A stretch of 64,000 nt of DNA from an uncultured Clostridium sp. (GTDB lineage: Bacteria > Bacillota > Clostridia > TANB77 > CAG-508): positions 186,001-250,000 of the forward strand of contig CANSPP010000002.1 in the NCBI GenBank assembly GCA_947648905.1. Reading direction: 5' to 3'. Numbering within the stretch: the stretch's first letter is position 1; each line of letters starts with the position of its first letter. Shown here one piece after another: positions 25,258-32,332 of this stretch. Below the pieces are notes generated by a model. It was not told the DNA's origin and made no database searches. It was given only the letters and a program-made list of their open reading frames with translations. The translations under genes and the position numbers were made by a program.

Positions 25258-26049
25258 TCATTTACCTCTTTCCTTATTTGCTATTTCTAATTTTGGTGTC
25301 TGTACTTGTGGCATTTCTACCATAATACTTTCTTTAGATTTTTGAGCTTTCTTCAATTCCGTTTCAACCTTTAACTCTGCTTCTGCTTCTTTTAACTTTT
25401 TCTTAACAGATTCTTTTTGTGCAGGTTTAGTAACCCCCTCGGAATTGTTTTTGCTCTTCAAGGAAGGCTCTGACGGAGGGTTTTTTTCCGTTTTTGCTAC
25501 TTCGGGGTTTTGATTTTCATTTTCCTTTGGTTTAGAAAAAATATCATCTACCATAGCTTCGTTTACTTCTGTTCTTTCCTCTCCTATATCTGGTGCATTA
25601 TCTGACAAGTCTTTTTCATTTTTATTAGTAACTTTCTCATTTTCAATTTCTGTTTGAATTGATGCCTTATCATAAGTGCATAAATTATATCTTTCTACAA
25701 TTCTATTTACTTGTGGTGCATCTTTTGCTCTTACCATTATATCTACCATACCATCAATATTTTTGTTTTTTCTATTTACCAAAGCACAATATAATATTCC
25801 ATAGCTTCTAGCTTCATGGCAAAAAGTTTTCATATCTTCTTTTTTAATAGAAAAGATTTTTAATTCGTTATCACTTTTTATCATATTATTTAGTCTAGTC
25901 TTGCCTTTTGTCTGCTTTTGGTCTTGTGATATAGTATATAATGCTACAGCAATATTTTTTACAGCTAGTCCACTTATTTTTGCTACTACTACTGTTCCAT
26001 CTAATAGCAATTTAACAGTTTGTTCTGCCGAATCACTTGATATACTCAC
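25258..26049 (-). CDS. PcfB/DUF3801 conjugation protein
   Basis: The protein has 263 aa from a GTG after AAAGGAG. The N-terminal 130 residues fit DUF3801/PcfB (VKLLLDGTVVVAKISGLAVK, then FCHEARSYGILYCALVNRK). The C-terminal half is a low-complexity Glu/Lys/Ser tail. PcfB interacts with the relaxosome and coupling protein in enterococcal pCF10 transfer. It overlaps the relaxase gene end by 17 nt. Confidence 0.85.
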   Translation of the reverse strand: MSISSDSAEQTVKLLLDGTVVVAKISGLAVKNIAVALYTISQDQKQTKGKTRLNNMIKSDNELKIFSIKKEDMKTFCHEARSYGILYCALVNRKNKNIDGMVDIMVRAKDAPQVNRIVERYNLCTYDKASIQTEIENEKVTNKNEKDLSDNAPDIGEERTEVNEAMVDDIFSKPKENENQNPEVAKTEKNPPSEPSLKSKNNSEGVTKPAQKESVKKKLKEAEAELKVETELKKAQKSKESIMVEMPQVQTPKLEIANKERGK

Positions 26050-27388
26050 TATTTTCTTTCTCCTTTTCTTTATCTTGATTTCTATTTTCTACTTCATCAA
26101 TAATCTCTTTTATCTTTGGTGTTCTTGTTTCAATACCTTCTATTAACTCAATTTCTTGGTTTAGTTTTTTTATTTCACTCTGAAGCATTTTTATTTCTTC
26201 ATAATTTTTCTGTTTATCACTTTCATTAGCTGCTTTCCTATTTTTCTTCCATAAGCTCTCTACCTTTGCCTTATTTTCTTTTCTATCAAGTATAAGTGAT
26301 TTTTTATATGCTGAAAGCTCTTGAGCAGATTGAATATTTTTTCTACACAAGAGCTTTGCTTCTTTTGAAATTTTATCCATCTTTTTTATTTCTTCTCTCA
26401 TTTCTTTTGAATATTGTTTTTTCATCTTCTTATTTTTGGGATACACTTTTAATAAAAAGCAATAATGCAAATATAATGCTTTTATTCCTTTAGCCTTTTT
26501 TCTAGTTTTTAGATTTTGCTTTTTTACCATTCTATATCTTTTAGGTTTTGCTCTTGCTTCTGGAAATGGCTCTCTAATTGCTTGTGTTTCATAAATTCTT
26601 TTTTCAATATTTTCAATTTTGTAGTCATCTCCAAAGGCTCTTTCTATTCTTATATTCTTTTTGTATGGCTTTTTTCTAACACTTAATTTTCCATAACGAT
26701 TTTCTACTGTGTAATTCATTTTATTTAATATAGATAAAAAGTCTTTATATGAATATGCTTGTCCTATTGCATAGTCAATATCTTCTTTTGCAATAGTATG
26801 ATGATTAGATTTATTTACTTCTGATTTATAAAAATTTCTGTAATCTATTTTACTTTTTGGACACTTCTTTTCTTCTATTACACTCAATTTATATTCTTCA
26901 CAAAGTCTATCTGATGTTTCTCTCATTAGAGCATAAGTTCTATGATCATCATAATATTTTTTTCCATCTTTAAATGAAACAGAATTCAAACAGAAGTGAT
27001 TGTGTATATGTTCTGTATTCAAATGTGTTGTTACAACAACTTCAAATCTATCTCCCCATAATTCATTTGCCAATTTTACACCAATTTCGTGTGCAATTTC
27101 TGGAGTTACTTCGCCTTTTGCAAAAGACTGAAAAGCATGAAAACCTAAAATTCCATTTGTTTTACTATATCTTCTTTTTGTTCTCAACATATCTTCATGT
27201 ATAGAATCTTTATCACAATTTATTGCTGTAACATATAATTGTTCTTCTGTTTTATATGATGCCTTTGCATATTCAATAACATTATGAAGTTCACTATATG
27301 CTTCCTTACTTGTTTTGCTTGGATTAGTTGTATAATCAATTACATGGTCAAGTCTTTTCTTTATTGCTTTTATTTTTGTTGTAGCCAT
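26033..27388 (-). CDS. mobA: MobA/MobP-type relaxase
   Basis: The protein has 451 aa. The N-terminal relaxase domain has a Tyr-containing first motif (HVIDYTTNPSK) and the three-His metal site (His122, His127, His129 in THLNTEHIHNH). The C-terminal third is a long coiled coil. It nicks oriT and pilots the strand. The start at 27388 is directly after the mobC stop (TAGAATG), so translation is probably coupled; the frame is open 6 codons further. Confidence 0.9.
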   Translation of the reverse strand: MATTKIKAIKKRLDHVIDYTTNPSKTSKEAYSELHNVIEYAKASYKTEEQLYVTAINCDKDSIHEDMLRTKRRYSKTNGILGFHAFQSFAKGEVTPEIAHEIGVKLANELWGDRFEVVVTTHLNTEHIHNHFCLNSVSFKDGKKYYDDHRTYALMRETSDRLCEEYKLSVIEEKKCPKSKIDYRNFYKSEVNKSNHHTIAKEDIDYAIGQAYSYKDFLSILNKMNYTVENRYGKLSVRKKPYKKNIRIERAFGDDYKIENIEKRIYETQAIREPFPEARAKPKRYRMVKKQNLKTRKKAKGIKALYLHYCFLLKVYPKNKKMKKQYSKEMREEIKKMDKISKEAKLLCRKNIQSAQELSAYKKSLILDRKENKAKVESLWKKNRKAANESDKQKNYEEIKMLQSEIKKLNQEIELIEGIETRTPKIKEIIDEVENRNQDKEKEKENSEYIK

Positions 27389-27389
27389 T

Positions 27390-27728
27390 CTATTTTTCCA
27401 TATCAAGAAATTCTTTTTTTATATCTTGTGCTAGCTTATTCCATTTTTCATAAACCTTTTTATAAAATGGTGCATCAACTATATCTAAAGCATTTGCTTT
27501 CCTTGCAATTTGATTTAAGTTTATTCCAACAAGTTTTAATTGTTTTATTATTTCATACATATTTTCTGTTGGTTGCTCTTTTGGTTTGTATCCCATAATA
27601 AGATTTCTTATATACGCACTTTCATTTAATCCTGCTCTCTTCGAATTTTGTTTTAGTGCTTTTAGTTCATCTTCATTTAGCCATACTTGTTTTTTTATAT
27701 CTCTTGTTCTCAAATAAAAATTATACAC
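27390..27728 (-). CDS. mobC: MobC-like relaxosome accessory protein
   Basis: The protein is up to 112 aa. An N-terminal ribbon-helix-helix-like region (KKQVWLNEDELKALKQNSKR) is followed by a MobC-type C-terminus (VGINLNQIARKANALD). It binds near oriT and helps the relaxase. The start may be the GTG at 27728 or the TTG five codons later; an AAAGAGG lies upstream. Confidence 0.8.
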   Translation of the reverse strand: MYNFYLRTRDIKKQVWLNEDELKALKQNSKRAGLNESAYIRNLIMGYKPKEQPTENMYEIIKQLKLVGINLNQIARKANALDIVDAPFYKKVYEKWNKLAQDIKKEFLDMEK

Positions 27729-27739
27729 CTCTTTCTAAA

Positions 27740-27830
27740 ATCATTTTTTATGGGGTTTGGGGTTTCCCCACATTTTGAATTTGTGCGGGAGTACAAATTC
27801 AGTGCTTGCTAGGACATCATTTTTACATTT
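27740..27830. other. Candidate oriT
   Basis: The gap upstream of mobC-mobA holds a perfect 8-bp inverted repeat (GAATTTGT/ACAAATTC, 27777-27800) with GCGGGAGT in its loop and, to its left, a GGGG-TTT-CCCC hairpin. Position beside mobCA and the inverted repeat plus G-rich loop fit a nick region. No nicking data can be read from sequence. Confidence 0.5.
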
Positions 27831-27907
27831 CTAAAATAGGCTAAAATAAAACTATATATTTTTTTGTTGTATTTTTTCTATTTTTTAAGCTGATTTTTGT
27901 TCAAAAT

Positions 27908-28294
27908 TTATTCAATTTCTCTTACAACTTCTTTTAAATCTTCAATATTATCTTCCAAATTTTCAATTAACATATCAATATATACAATGTCATCTTCTAC
28001 CAAAGCATTATCCATTTCTTTAAGATTTTCATACATTTGGTCAATAGTTCCTTTAATATTTTCTCTACTTTCTTTATCAATAATGTTTTCCTCTTCCATT
28101 TCGCCGTAGTTATTTTCTTCTCTTTTTCCAATAACTTTTGTTTCAACTGCTGCTAAATCCTTATAAGAATGGTCTAACATATTTGTTCTTAAATATGCCT
28201 TTTCTACAATGTCTGTTGCTTCTTTTTCACTTTCTGCACATACTAAAATTTCTTTTCTAAATATTTCTTTCATTTCAATTTTATATTGATTCAT
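27908..28294 (-). CDS. DpnD/PcfM-like protein
   Basis: The protein has 128 aa. The first 35 residues (YKIEMKEIFRKEILVCAESE followed by KEATDIVEKAY) fit the DpnD/PcfM domain; the acidic helical remainder is not recognised. PcfM-like proteins occur in conjugative element operons but have no defined reaction. The region 27729-27907 upstream of mobC and after this gene holds the oriT candidate. Confidence 0.75.
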   Translation of the reverse strand: MNQYKIEMKEIFRKEILVCAESEKEATDIVEKAYLRTNMLDHSYKDLAAVETKVIGKREENNYGEMEEENIIDKESRENIKGTIDQMYENLKEMDNALVEDDIVYIDMLIENLEDNIEDLKEVVREIE

Positions 28295-28318
28295 AATTTA
28301 TTTTCCTCCATTTTTGTT

Positions 28319-29302
28319 TTATCTTGCTACTTCGCATACCTTTTCTTTTGCTGTTTTATTCAACTTTTTTATACCTAACATATATCGTAAGTAATCATTA
28401 CAGTCCTTTCCTAATGGTGCAGGTCTATCTAAAACTTTATAGCTTTTTGATAGTGTTTCTTGCAAAGCTATGCTTGCATTTCTTCCAACTTCATCATTAT
28501 CTAAATGCAAATGTATTTCGTTTATGTTAGGATTCTTCTCTAAAAATTCTTTTATTGCTATTGGTATTTTATTATTTTCACTTGTCTTTGATGGGCTATT
28601 TACTCCTGCAAGTGAAATCATATTTTCTCTATGCCAGTCTATATTTTTCATTTTTAATAATGTTGCATAAGATAATAAATCAATAGCACTTTCAAATAAA
28701 TGTACTCTATTGCTTTCTGTTTTTGCCTTTAATCTAAAGGTATATGCTTTATCACTTCCTTTCGATTCTCCCATAAATCTTGTATCGTTTGTACCTCTAT
28801 AAAAAGCATACTTTGGACATTTTTCATCATCTACACCTATAAAAACAACATTGTGATTAGGCTCACTTTCATAAATCAAATCGTTTTCTATGCACTCTTT
28901 TATTATCTCTGGGGCAATTCCCCTACTCATTAAATATCTTTTTGCACGATCACAATTATTTGATTTTGTTGGTAAAACTAACACAATGTTTTCTTGTTTT
29001 TCTTCTTTATAAATTACAGGCTGCTTAACATTTATATTGCCTATAATTGTTTGTATAGCTTCTAAAAAGGAATATTTTTTTACTTTCATTAGATAAGAAA
29101 CAGCATTTTTTCCACCTATACCCTCTGAAAACCAATTCCATAATCCATTACTTATTCTCATACTATCGTGTGTTTTTGTGGTATATGTTCCGTTTCCTAT
29201 CTTCACTAACTCATCTGGCTCATAGTTTTGCAAGTAAGTTAATAAGTCCATTTCTTCTGCTTTTTTTACTATTTCTGGTGGTATATAAGGCATATTTTTC
29301 AC
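28319..29302 (-). CDS. DUF3991/Toprim domain DNA primase-like protein
   Basis: The protein has 327 aa. The N-terminal 110 residues resemble the CHC2/DUF3991 region (MRISNGLWNWFSEGIGGKNA). A Toprim domain follows at about 195-315 with the acidic motif LHLDNDEVGRNAS and VHLFESAIDLLSY. It probably primes complementary strand synthesis after transfer. The start is GTG at 29302 or ATG at 29293, both behind GGAAAGG. Confidence 0.85.
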   Translation of the reverse strand: MKNMPYIPPEIVKKAEEMDLLTYLQNYEPDELVKIGNGTYTTKTHDSMRISNGLWNWFSEGIGGKNAVSYLMKVKKYSFLEAIQTIIGNINVKQPVIYKEEKQENIVLVLPTKSNNCDRAKRYLMSRGIAPEIIKECIENDLIYESEPNHNVVFIGVDDEKCPKYAFYRGTNDTRFMGESKGSDKAYTFRLKAKTESNRVHLFESAIDLLSYATLLKMKNIDWHRENMISLAGVNSPSKTSENNKIPIAIKEFLEKNPNINEIHLHLDNDEVGRNASIALQETLSKSYKVLDRPAPLGKDCNDYLRYMLGIKKLNKTAKEKVCEVAR

Positions 29303-29318
29303 TACCTTTCCAACAAAA

Positions 29319-29346
29319 AAAGAGATACTAATTTCTTAATATCTCT
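29319..29346 (-). terminator. Terminator between 29378 gene and primase
   Basis: An 11-bp stem with one mismatch (AGAGATACTAA/TTAATATCTCT) is followed by seven T on the minus strand. A closely similar hairpin lies at 32292-32323, on the other side of the second cargo insertion. Confidence 0.75.
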
Positions 29347-29377
29347 CAAATTGCTTATTATTTTTTGTATTTGCTTT

Positions 29378-29575
29378 TTACTCGCCTTTTTCAATTTTAT
29401 CAATGCTATTAGATAAAGATGTCATAAATTGTTCTTTAGTTATTCCTACTTCCTGCATATATCTATGTGATAATAAACTAATAAAAATTCCTAATTCTGT
29501 TGGCTGTGTTTGTTTCACTAATTTCTCAATTACTTTATCAGCTTCCTCTGAATTTATAGTAAGATTTTCTTCCAT
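29378..29575 (-). CDS. Small element protein, unknown function
   Basis: The protein has 65 aa (EEADKVIEKLVKQTQPTELG followed by SHRYMQEVGITKEQFMTSL), preceded by AAAGGAGGACATTG. A TTGACA near 29.62 kb gives it its own promoter-like signal. It marks the left side of the second cargo insertion. Confidence 0.6.
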   Translation of the reverse strand: MEENLTINSEEADKVIEKLVKQTQPTELGIFISLLSHRYMQEVGITKEQFMTSLSNSIDKIEKGE

Positions 29576-29649
29576 TCAATGTCCTCCTTTTGGTATTTTC
29601 ATATTTAATATGCTATCATATCCTAGAAAAAAATGTCAACTAATTATCA

Positions 29650-30098
29650 CTATATATCGTAATTTATCTTTTGATATATTTTTCTTTTAGATAATCTATA
29701 AAATCAATTATTTTTTTATCTGATTCACATTTCATTAGAGGCAATACAAAATTAAATACCTTTATAATTTCTTCTACCCAGAAAGCATTTTTTTCTTCTA
29801 GTGATAAAGTTTGATATGAAGAAAAATCAAAAGGCATTGTAATTACTGAATAACCATCGGAATTTCTCTCCCTTACTGCAATCTCTTTTGCATTTTCATC
29901 ACAACTGACATTTAATTGTTTTATAAATTCGTTATTACAAAATCTAACCACATTGTAATATTCAAGATATAAAAAATCTGATTCTTTTCGTATCAATGCT
30001 GTTCGTTCCTTTGTTTTTTCTAAATCTCCCAAAAAAGCAGAATATATATTTATTGCTCTTAATCTCATTTTATTTCTCCTTCATAAATTGTAATTTAT
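29650..30098 (-). repeat. Duplicated cassette, copy 2
   Basis: 29659-30098 is identical to 11629-12068, and the preceding 9 bases match with one difference (C at 29658). Direct repeats of GTAATTTAT bound the block (29659-29667, 30090-30098). The flanking sequences outside the block differ from copy 1. Confidence 0.92.
29664..30068 (-). CDS. Hypothetical protein, duplicated cargo gene (copy 2)
   Basis: 134 aa, identical in DNA and protein to the gene at 11634-12038, with the same RBS and junction motifs. Function unknown. Here it lies downstream of the ABC-F gene. Perfect identity including the non-coding edges indicates a recent duplication or transfer. Confidence 0.75.
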   Translation of the reverse strand: MRLRAINIYSAFLGDLEKTKERTALIRKESDFLYLEYYNVVRFCNNEFIKQLNVSCDENAKEIAVRERNSDGYSVITMPFDFSSYQTLSLEEKNAFWVEEIIKVFNFVLPLMKCESDKKIIDFIDYLKEKYIKR

Positions 30099-30105
30099 TG
30101 TTATG

Positions 30106-31551
30106 TTATTCCATTATTTTATTATCTTTAATTTCATATACAATATCTGCTACATTTTGTACTAATCGTTTATCATGTGATATAAATATTATTGTACCTT
30201 TATATTGTTTCATAAGGCTTTCTAATGCTTCTATACTTGGTATATCTAAATAATTATTAGGTTCATCCATAATTAGTACATTATATCTTCCAAGCAACAT
30301 TTTACATAATAATATTTTTACAATTTCTCCACCACTTAATGTTTTCATTTTTCTAGTAATTACATTTTGGTTTAATCCTAACATTGCTATCATACTTCTT
30401 ATTTCTGACACCTGATAATCTGATTCTTCTTTTAAAAACTCTAAAACATTTTTTTCTTTTTCAAACTTATATCCATTTTGTGCAAAATAACCAATTTGTA
30501 CTTTGGGAGATATTTCTATTCCAGTTTCTTTATTTAAAATCATTTTTATTAATGTGGTTTTTCCAGTTCCATTTGCTCCAGTAATTGCTACTTTTTTGCC
30601 AAGTGGTATTTTAAATTTTGCATCTTCAAATATTATTTTATTACCAATTTTTTTATTTAGATTATCACTTATAATTGGAACAGGATTATATATCTCAAGC
30701 GAACCACTAATTCTAAAATGTATTTGCCTTTCTTTTATTGGTTTACTTATTTCTTCTAGCTCTTCTATTCTTTTTTCTACTGCTTTTGCTGATTTATGAA
30801 GTGCTTTTTCTTTACTCCCTGTTGATTTTTGATGTGCTAATCTTCCACCATTTTCTGTACTTTTTTGATTTTTACTTTTTCCAACTTTTTGTGCTTGCTT
30901 TTGTTTTTCAGTAATTATTTTTTCTAGCCTTTGCTTTTCATTTATATATTGTTCATATTTTTTTAAGTGGGTTTGCTTTTCTTGTTCTTTTTGTTCTATA
31001 TAATCTGTATAATTCCCCCAATATTCTGTAATTTTGCCATTTTCAATTTCCCATATCTTATTTACAACTTCATCTAAAAAATATCTATCGTGGCTGATTA
31101 CTACTACACTTCCAGAATAATATTTTAATGTTTTTGTTATATAATCAATACTGTCTTTATCTAAATTACAAGTAGGTTCATCTGCAAATATGCCATCACT
31201 ATTTTCTGATAATGCTTTTGCTATTTTTAATTTTGTTTCTTCTCCTCCTGATAGATTATTACCTTCTACATTATGAACATTTAATTTACCTAATATAGAT
31301 TTATCTTCTATGTTGGTTATATCTATTTGCTCTAATTGTGGAATATATGATATTTTTCCATAAGTTTTAATCTCTGCTGTTTTTAATTCTATTTGTCCTA
31401 ATAAGACTTTTAATAATGTTGTTTTGCCACTACCATTTTTTCCTACTATTCCGATTTTATCATAGTTATATATTTCTAAATTATCAATATTTAAAATTTG
31501 TCTTCCATTATATTCTAAATCTATATTTTTTGCTTTTACTATTAAATCCAT
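30106..31551 (-). CDS. ABC-F ribosomal protection protein (antibiotic resistance type)
   Basis: The protein has 481 aa with two ABC domains: Walker A GKNGSGKTTLLK and GANGTGKTTLIK, signatures LSGGE in both halves, and Walker B GIFADEP and VLIMDEP. There is no membrane domain. A Lys/Glu-rich interdomain linker (about 190-265) and the size fit the Lsa/Vga/CplR-like ABC-F group, which displaces lincosamides, streptogramin A and pleuromutilins from the ribosome. The RBS is AAAGGAG. A short leader peptide with hairpins lies upstream (31631-31651), as expected for drug-inducible ABC-F genes. The exact drug profile cannot be read from sequence. Confidence 0.85.
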   Translation of the reverse strand: MDLIVKAKNIDLEYNGRQILNIDNLEIYNYDKIGIVGKNGSGKTTLLKVLLGQIELKTAEIKTYGKISYIPQLEQIDITNIEDKSILGKLNVHNVEGNNLSGGEETKLKIAKALSENSDGIFADEPTCNLDKDSIDYITKTLKYYSGSVVVISHDRYFLDEVVNKIWEIENGKITEYWGNYTDYIEQKEQEKQTHLKKYEQYINEKQRLEKIITEKQKQAQKVGKSKNQKSTENGGRLAHQKSTGSKEKALHKSAKAVEKRIEELEEISKPIKERQIHFRISGSLEIYNPVPIISDNLNKKIGNKIIFEDAKFKIPLGKKVAITGANGTGKTTLIKMILNKETGIEISPKVQIGYFAQNGYKFEKEKNVLEFLKEESDYQVSEIRSMIAMLGLNQNVITRKMKTLSGGEIVKILLCKMLLGRYNVLIMDEPNNYLDIPSIEALESLMKQYKGTIIFISHDKRLVQNVADIVYEIKDNKIME

Positions 31552-31554
31552 TTA

Positions 31555-31651
31555 TTTACTCCTTTATTACATTTCGTATTTTTATACGAGTTACTGTAAT
31601 AATGTTCTTATCACGAAATAACTCGTGATCTTACCATATTCTTGGTATCAT
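31555..31651 (-). promoter_or_regulatory. Leader peptide and attenuator-like hairpins of the ABC-F gene
   Basis: A six-residue ORF (MIPRIW, 31651-31631) has its own GAGGAGAG RBS. After it come ATCACGA/TCGTGAT and TCGTAT/ATACGA hairpins, and an alternative longer pairing ACGAGTTA/TAACTCGT that would exclude both. Ribosome stalling on the leader could switch the structures and expose the ABC-F RBS. Confidence 0.7.
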
Positions 31652-31689
31652 ATTTATCTCTCCTCTACAACTTACTAATTGATGTTACT

Positions 31690-31718
31690 ATTATATAATA
31701 AAAGACTGACATTATCAA
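31690..31718 (-). promoter_or_regulatory. Array promoter 3 (ABC-F leader)
   Basis: TTGATA (31718-31713), a 17-nt spacer and TATAAT (31695-31690). Spacer, -10 and the downstream AACATCAATTAGTAAGTTGT are shared with the promoter at 8296-8324, 23 kb away. Confidence 0.82.
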
Positions 31719-32221
31719 CTAATTATTAGCCCTATATATTGTAATTTTTCACTATTTAATACTTTTATAAATCTGTCAATATTTTCGTTTAATATTTTTA
31801 TTTCTTTATTCTTATCTATGTTTTTGCTTACCATTTTTGTAATAAATTTATCGAAGCCTTTTTGTTTTTGTATATCCATTTCTCCTCCAAAAGTATCATA
31901 AATAATGGCAGTATCTAATAAATCCTTTGGAATATTTTGTTCATAATAACTTTTCCAATTTTCATTAAAACCACAGCAAATAAAATATGCTACCTTTTTT
32001 GATTTTAAGTTTTCAATATTATTAATCAAAAACTTTTTTATTTTTTTGTCTATCATTCCCATTCTAATTGGAGTGCCTATAACAATTAAATCATATTTGT
32101 TTATATCTTCATTTTGATTTAATATATTTACAATTTTAGAATCTTTTAACTGCCTATTTATTTCTTTAGCACATTTTTCCGTTGTTCCTGTTTTACTAGC
32201 ATAAATAATTAAAGTTTTCAA
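31715..32221 (-). CDS. Flavodoxin-domain protein
   Basis: The protein has 168 aa from TTG after AGGAGG. The FMN phosphate-binding loop (IYASKTGTTEKCAKEIN), the second loop (VIGTPIRMGMIDKKIKKF) and YFICCGFNENW fit the HemG-like flavodoxin group. Its last 10 codons (LQYIGLIIS) run through the junction motif into the array promoter, so the natural C-terminus may have been altered by cassette joining. The hairpin CTCGACA/TGTCGAG precedes its RBS. Confidence 0.8.
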   Translation of the reverse strand: MKTLIIYASKTGTTEKCAKEINRQLKDSKIVNILNQNEDINKYDLIVIGTPIRMGMIDKKIKKFLINNIENLKSKKVAYFICCGFNENWKSYYEQNIPKDLLDTAIIYDTFGGEMDIQKQKGFDKFITKMVSKNIDKNKEIKILNENIDRFIKVLNSEKLQYIGLIIS

Positions 32222-32291
32222 ATTATTTCCTCCTACTCGACAACTTACTATCTGTCGAGATGATTATACCATATCTTTTTATAAAAAGATA

Positions 32292-32325
32292 CAAGAAGAT
32301 ACTAATTTTTTAATATCTTCTTTGC
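32292..32325 (-). terminator. Terminator after the methylase-helicase gene
   Basis: GAAGATA and TATCTTC arms with an A/T-rich inner stem lie just past the stop at 32333. A second palindrome (TATCTTTTTATAAAAAGATA) follows. Confidence 0.6.
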
Positions 32326-32332
32326 ATATAGA

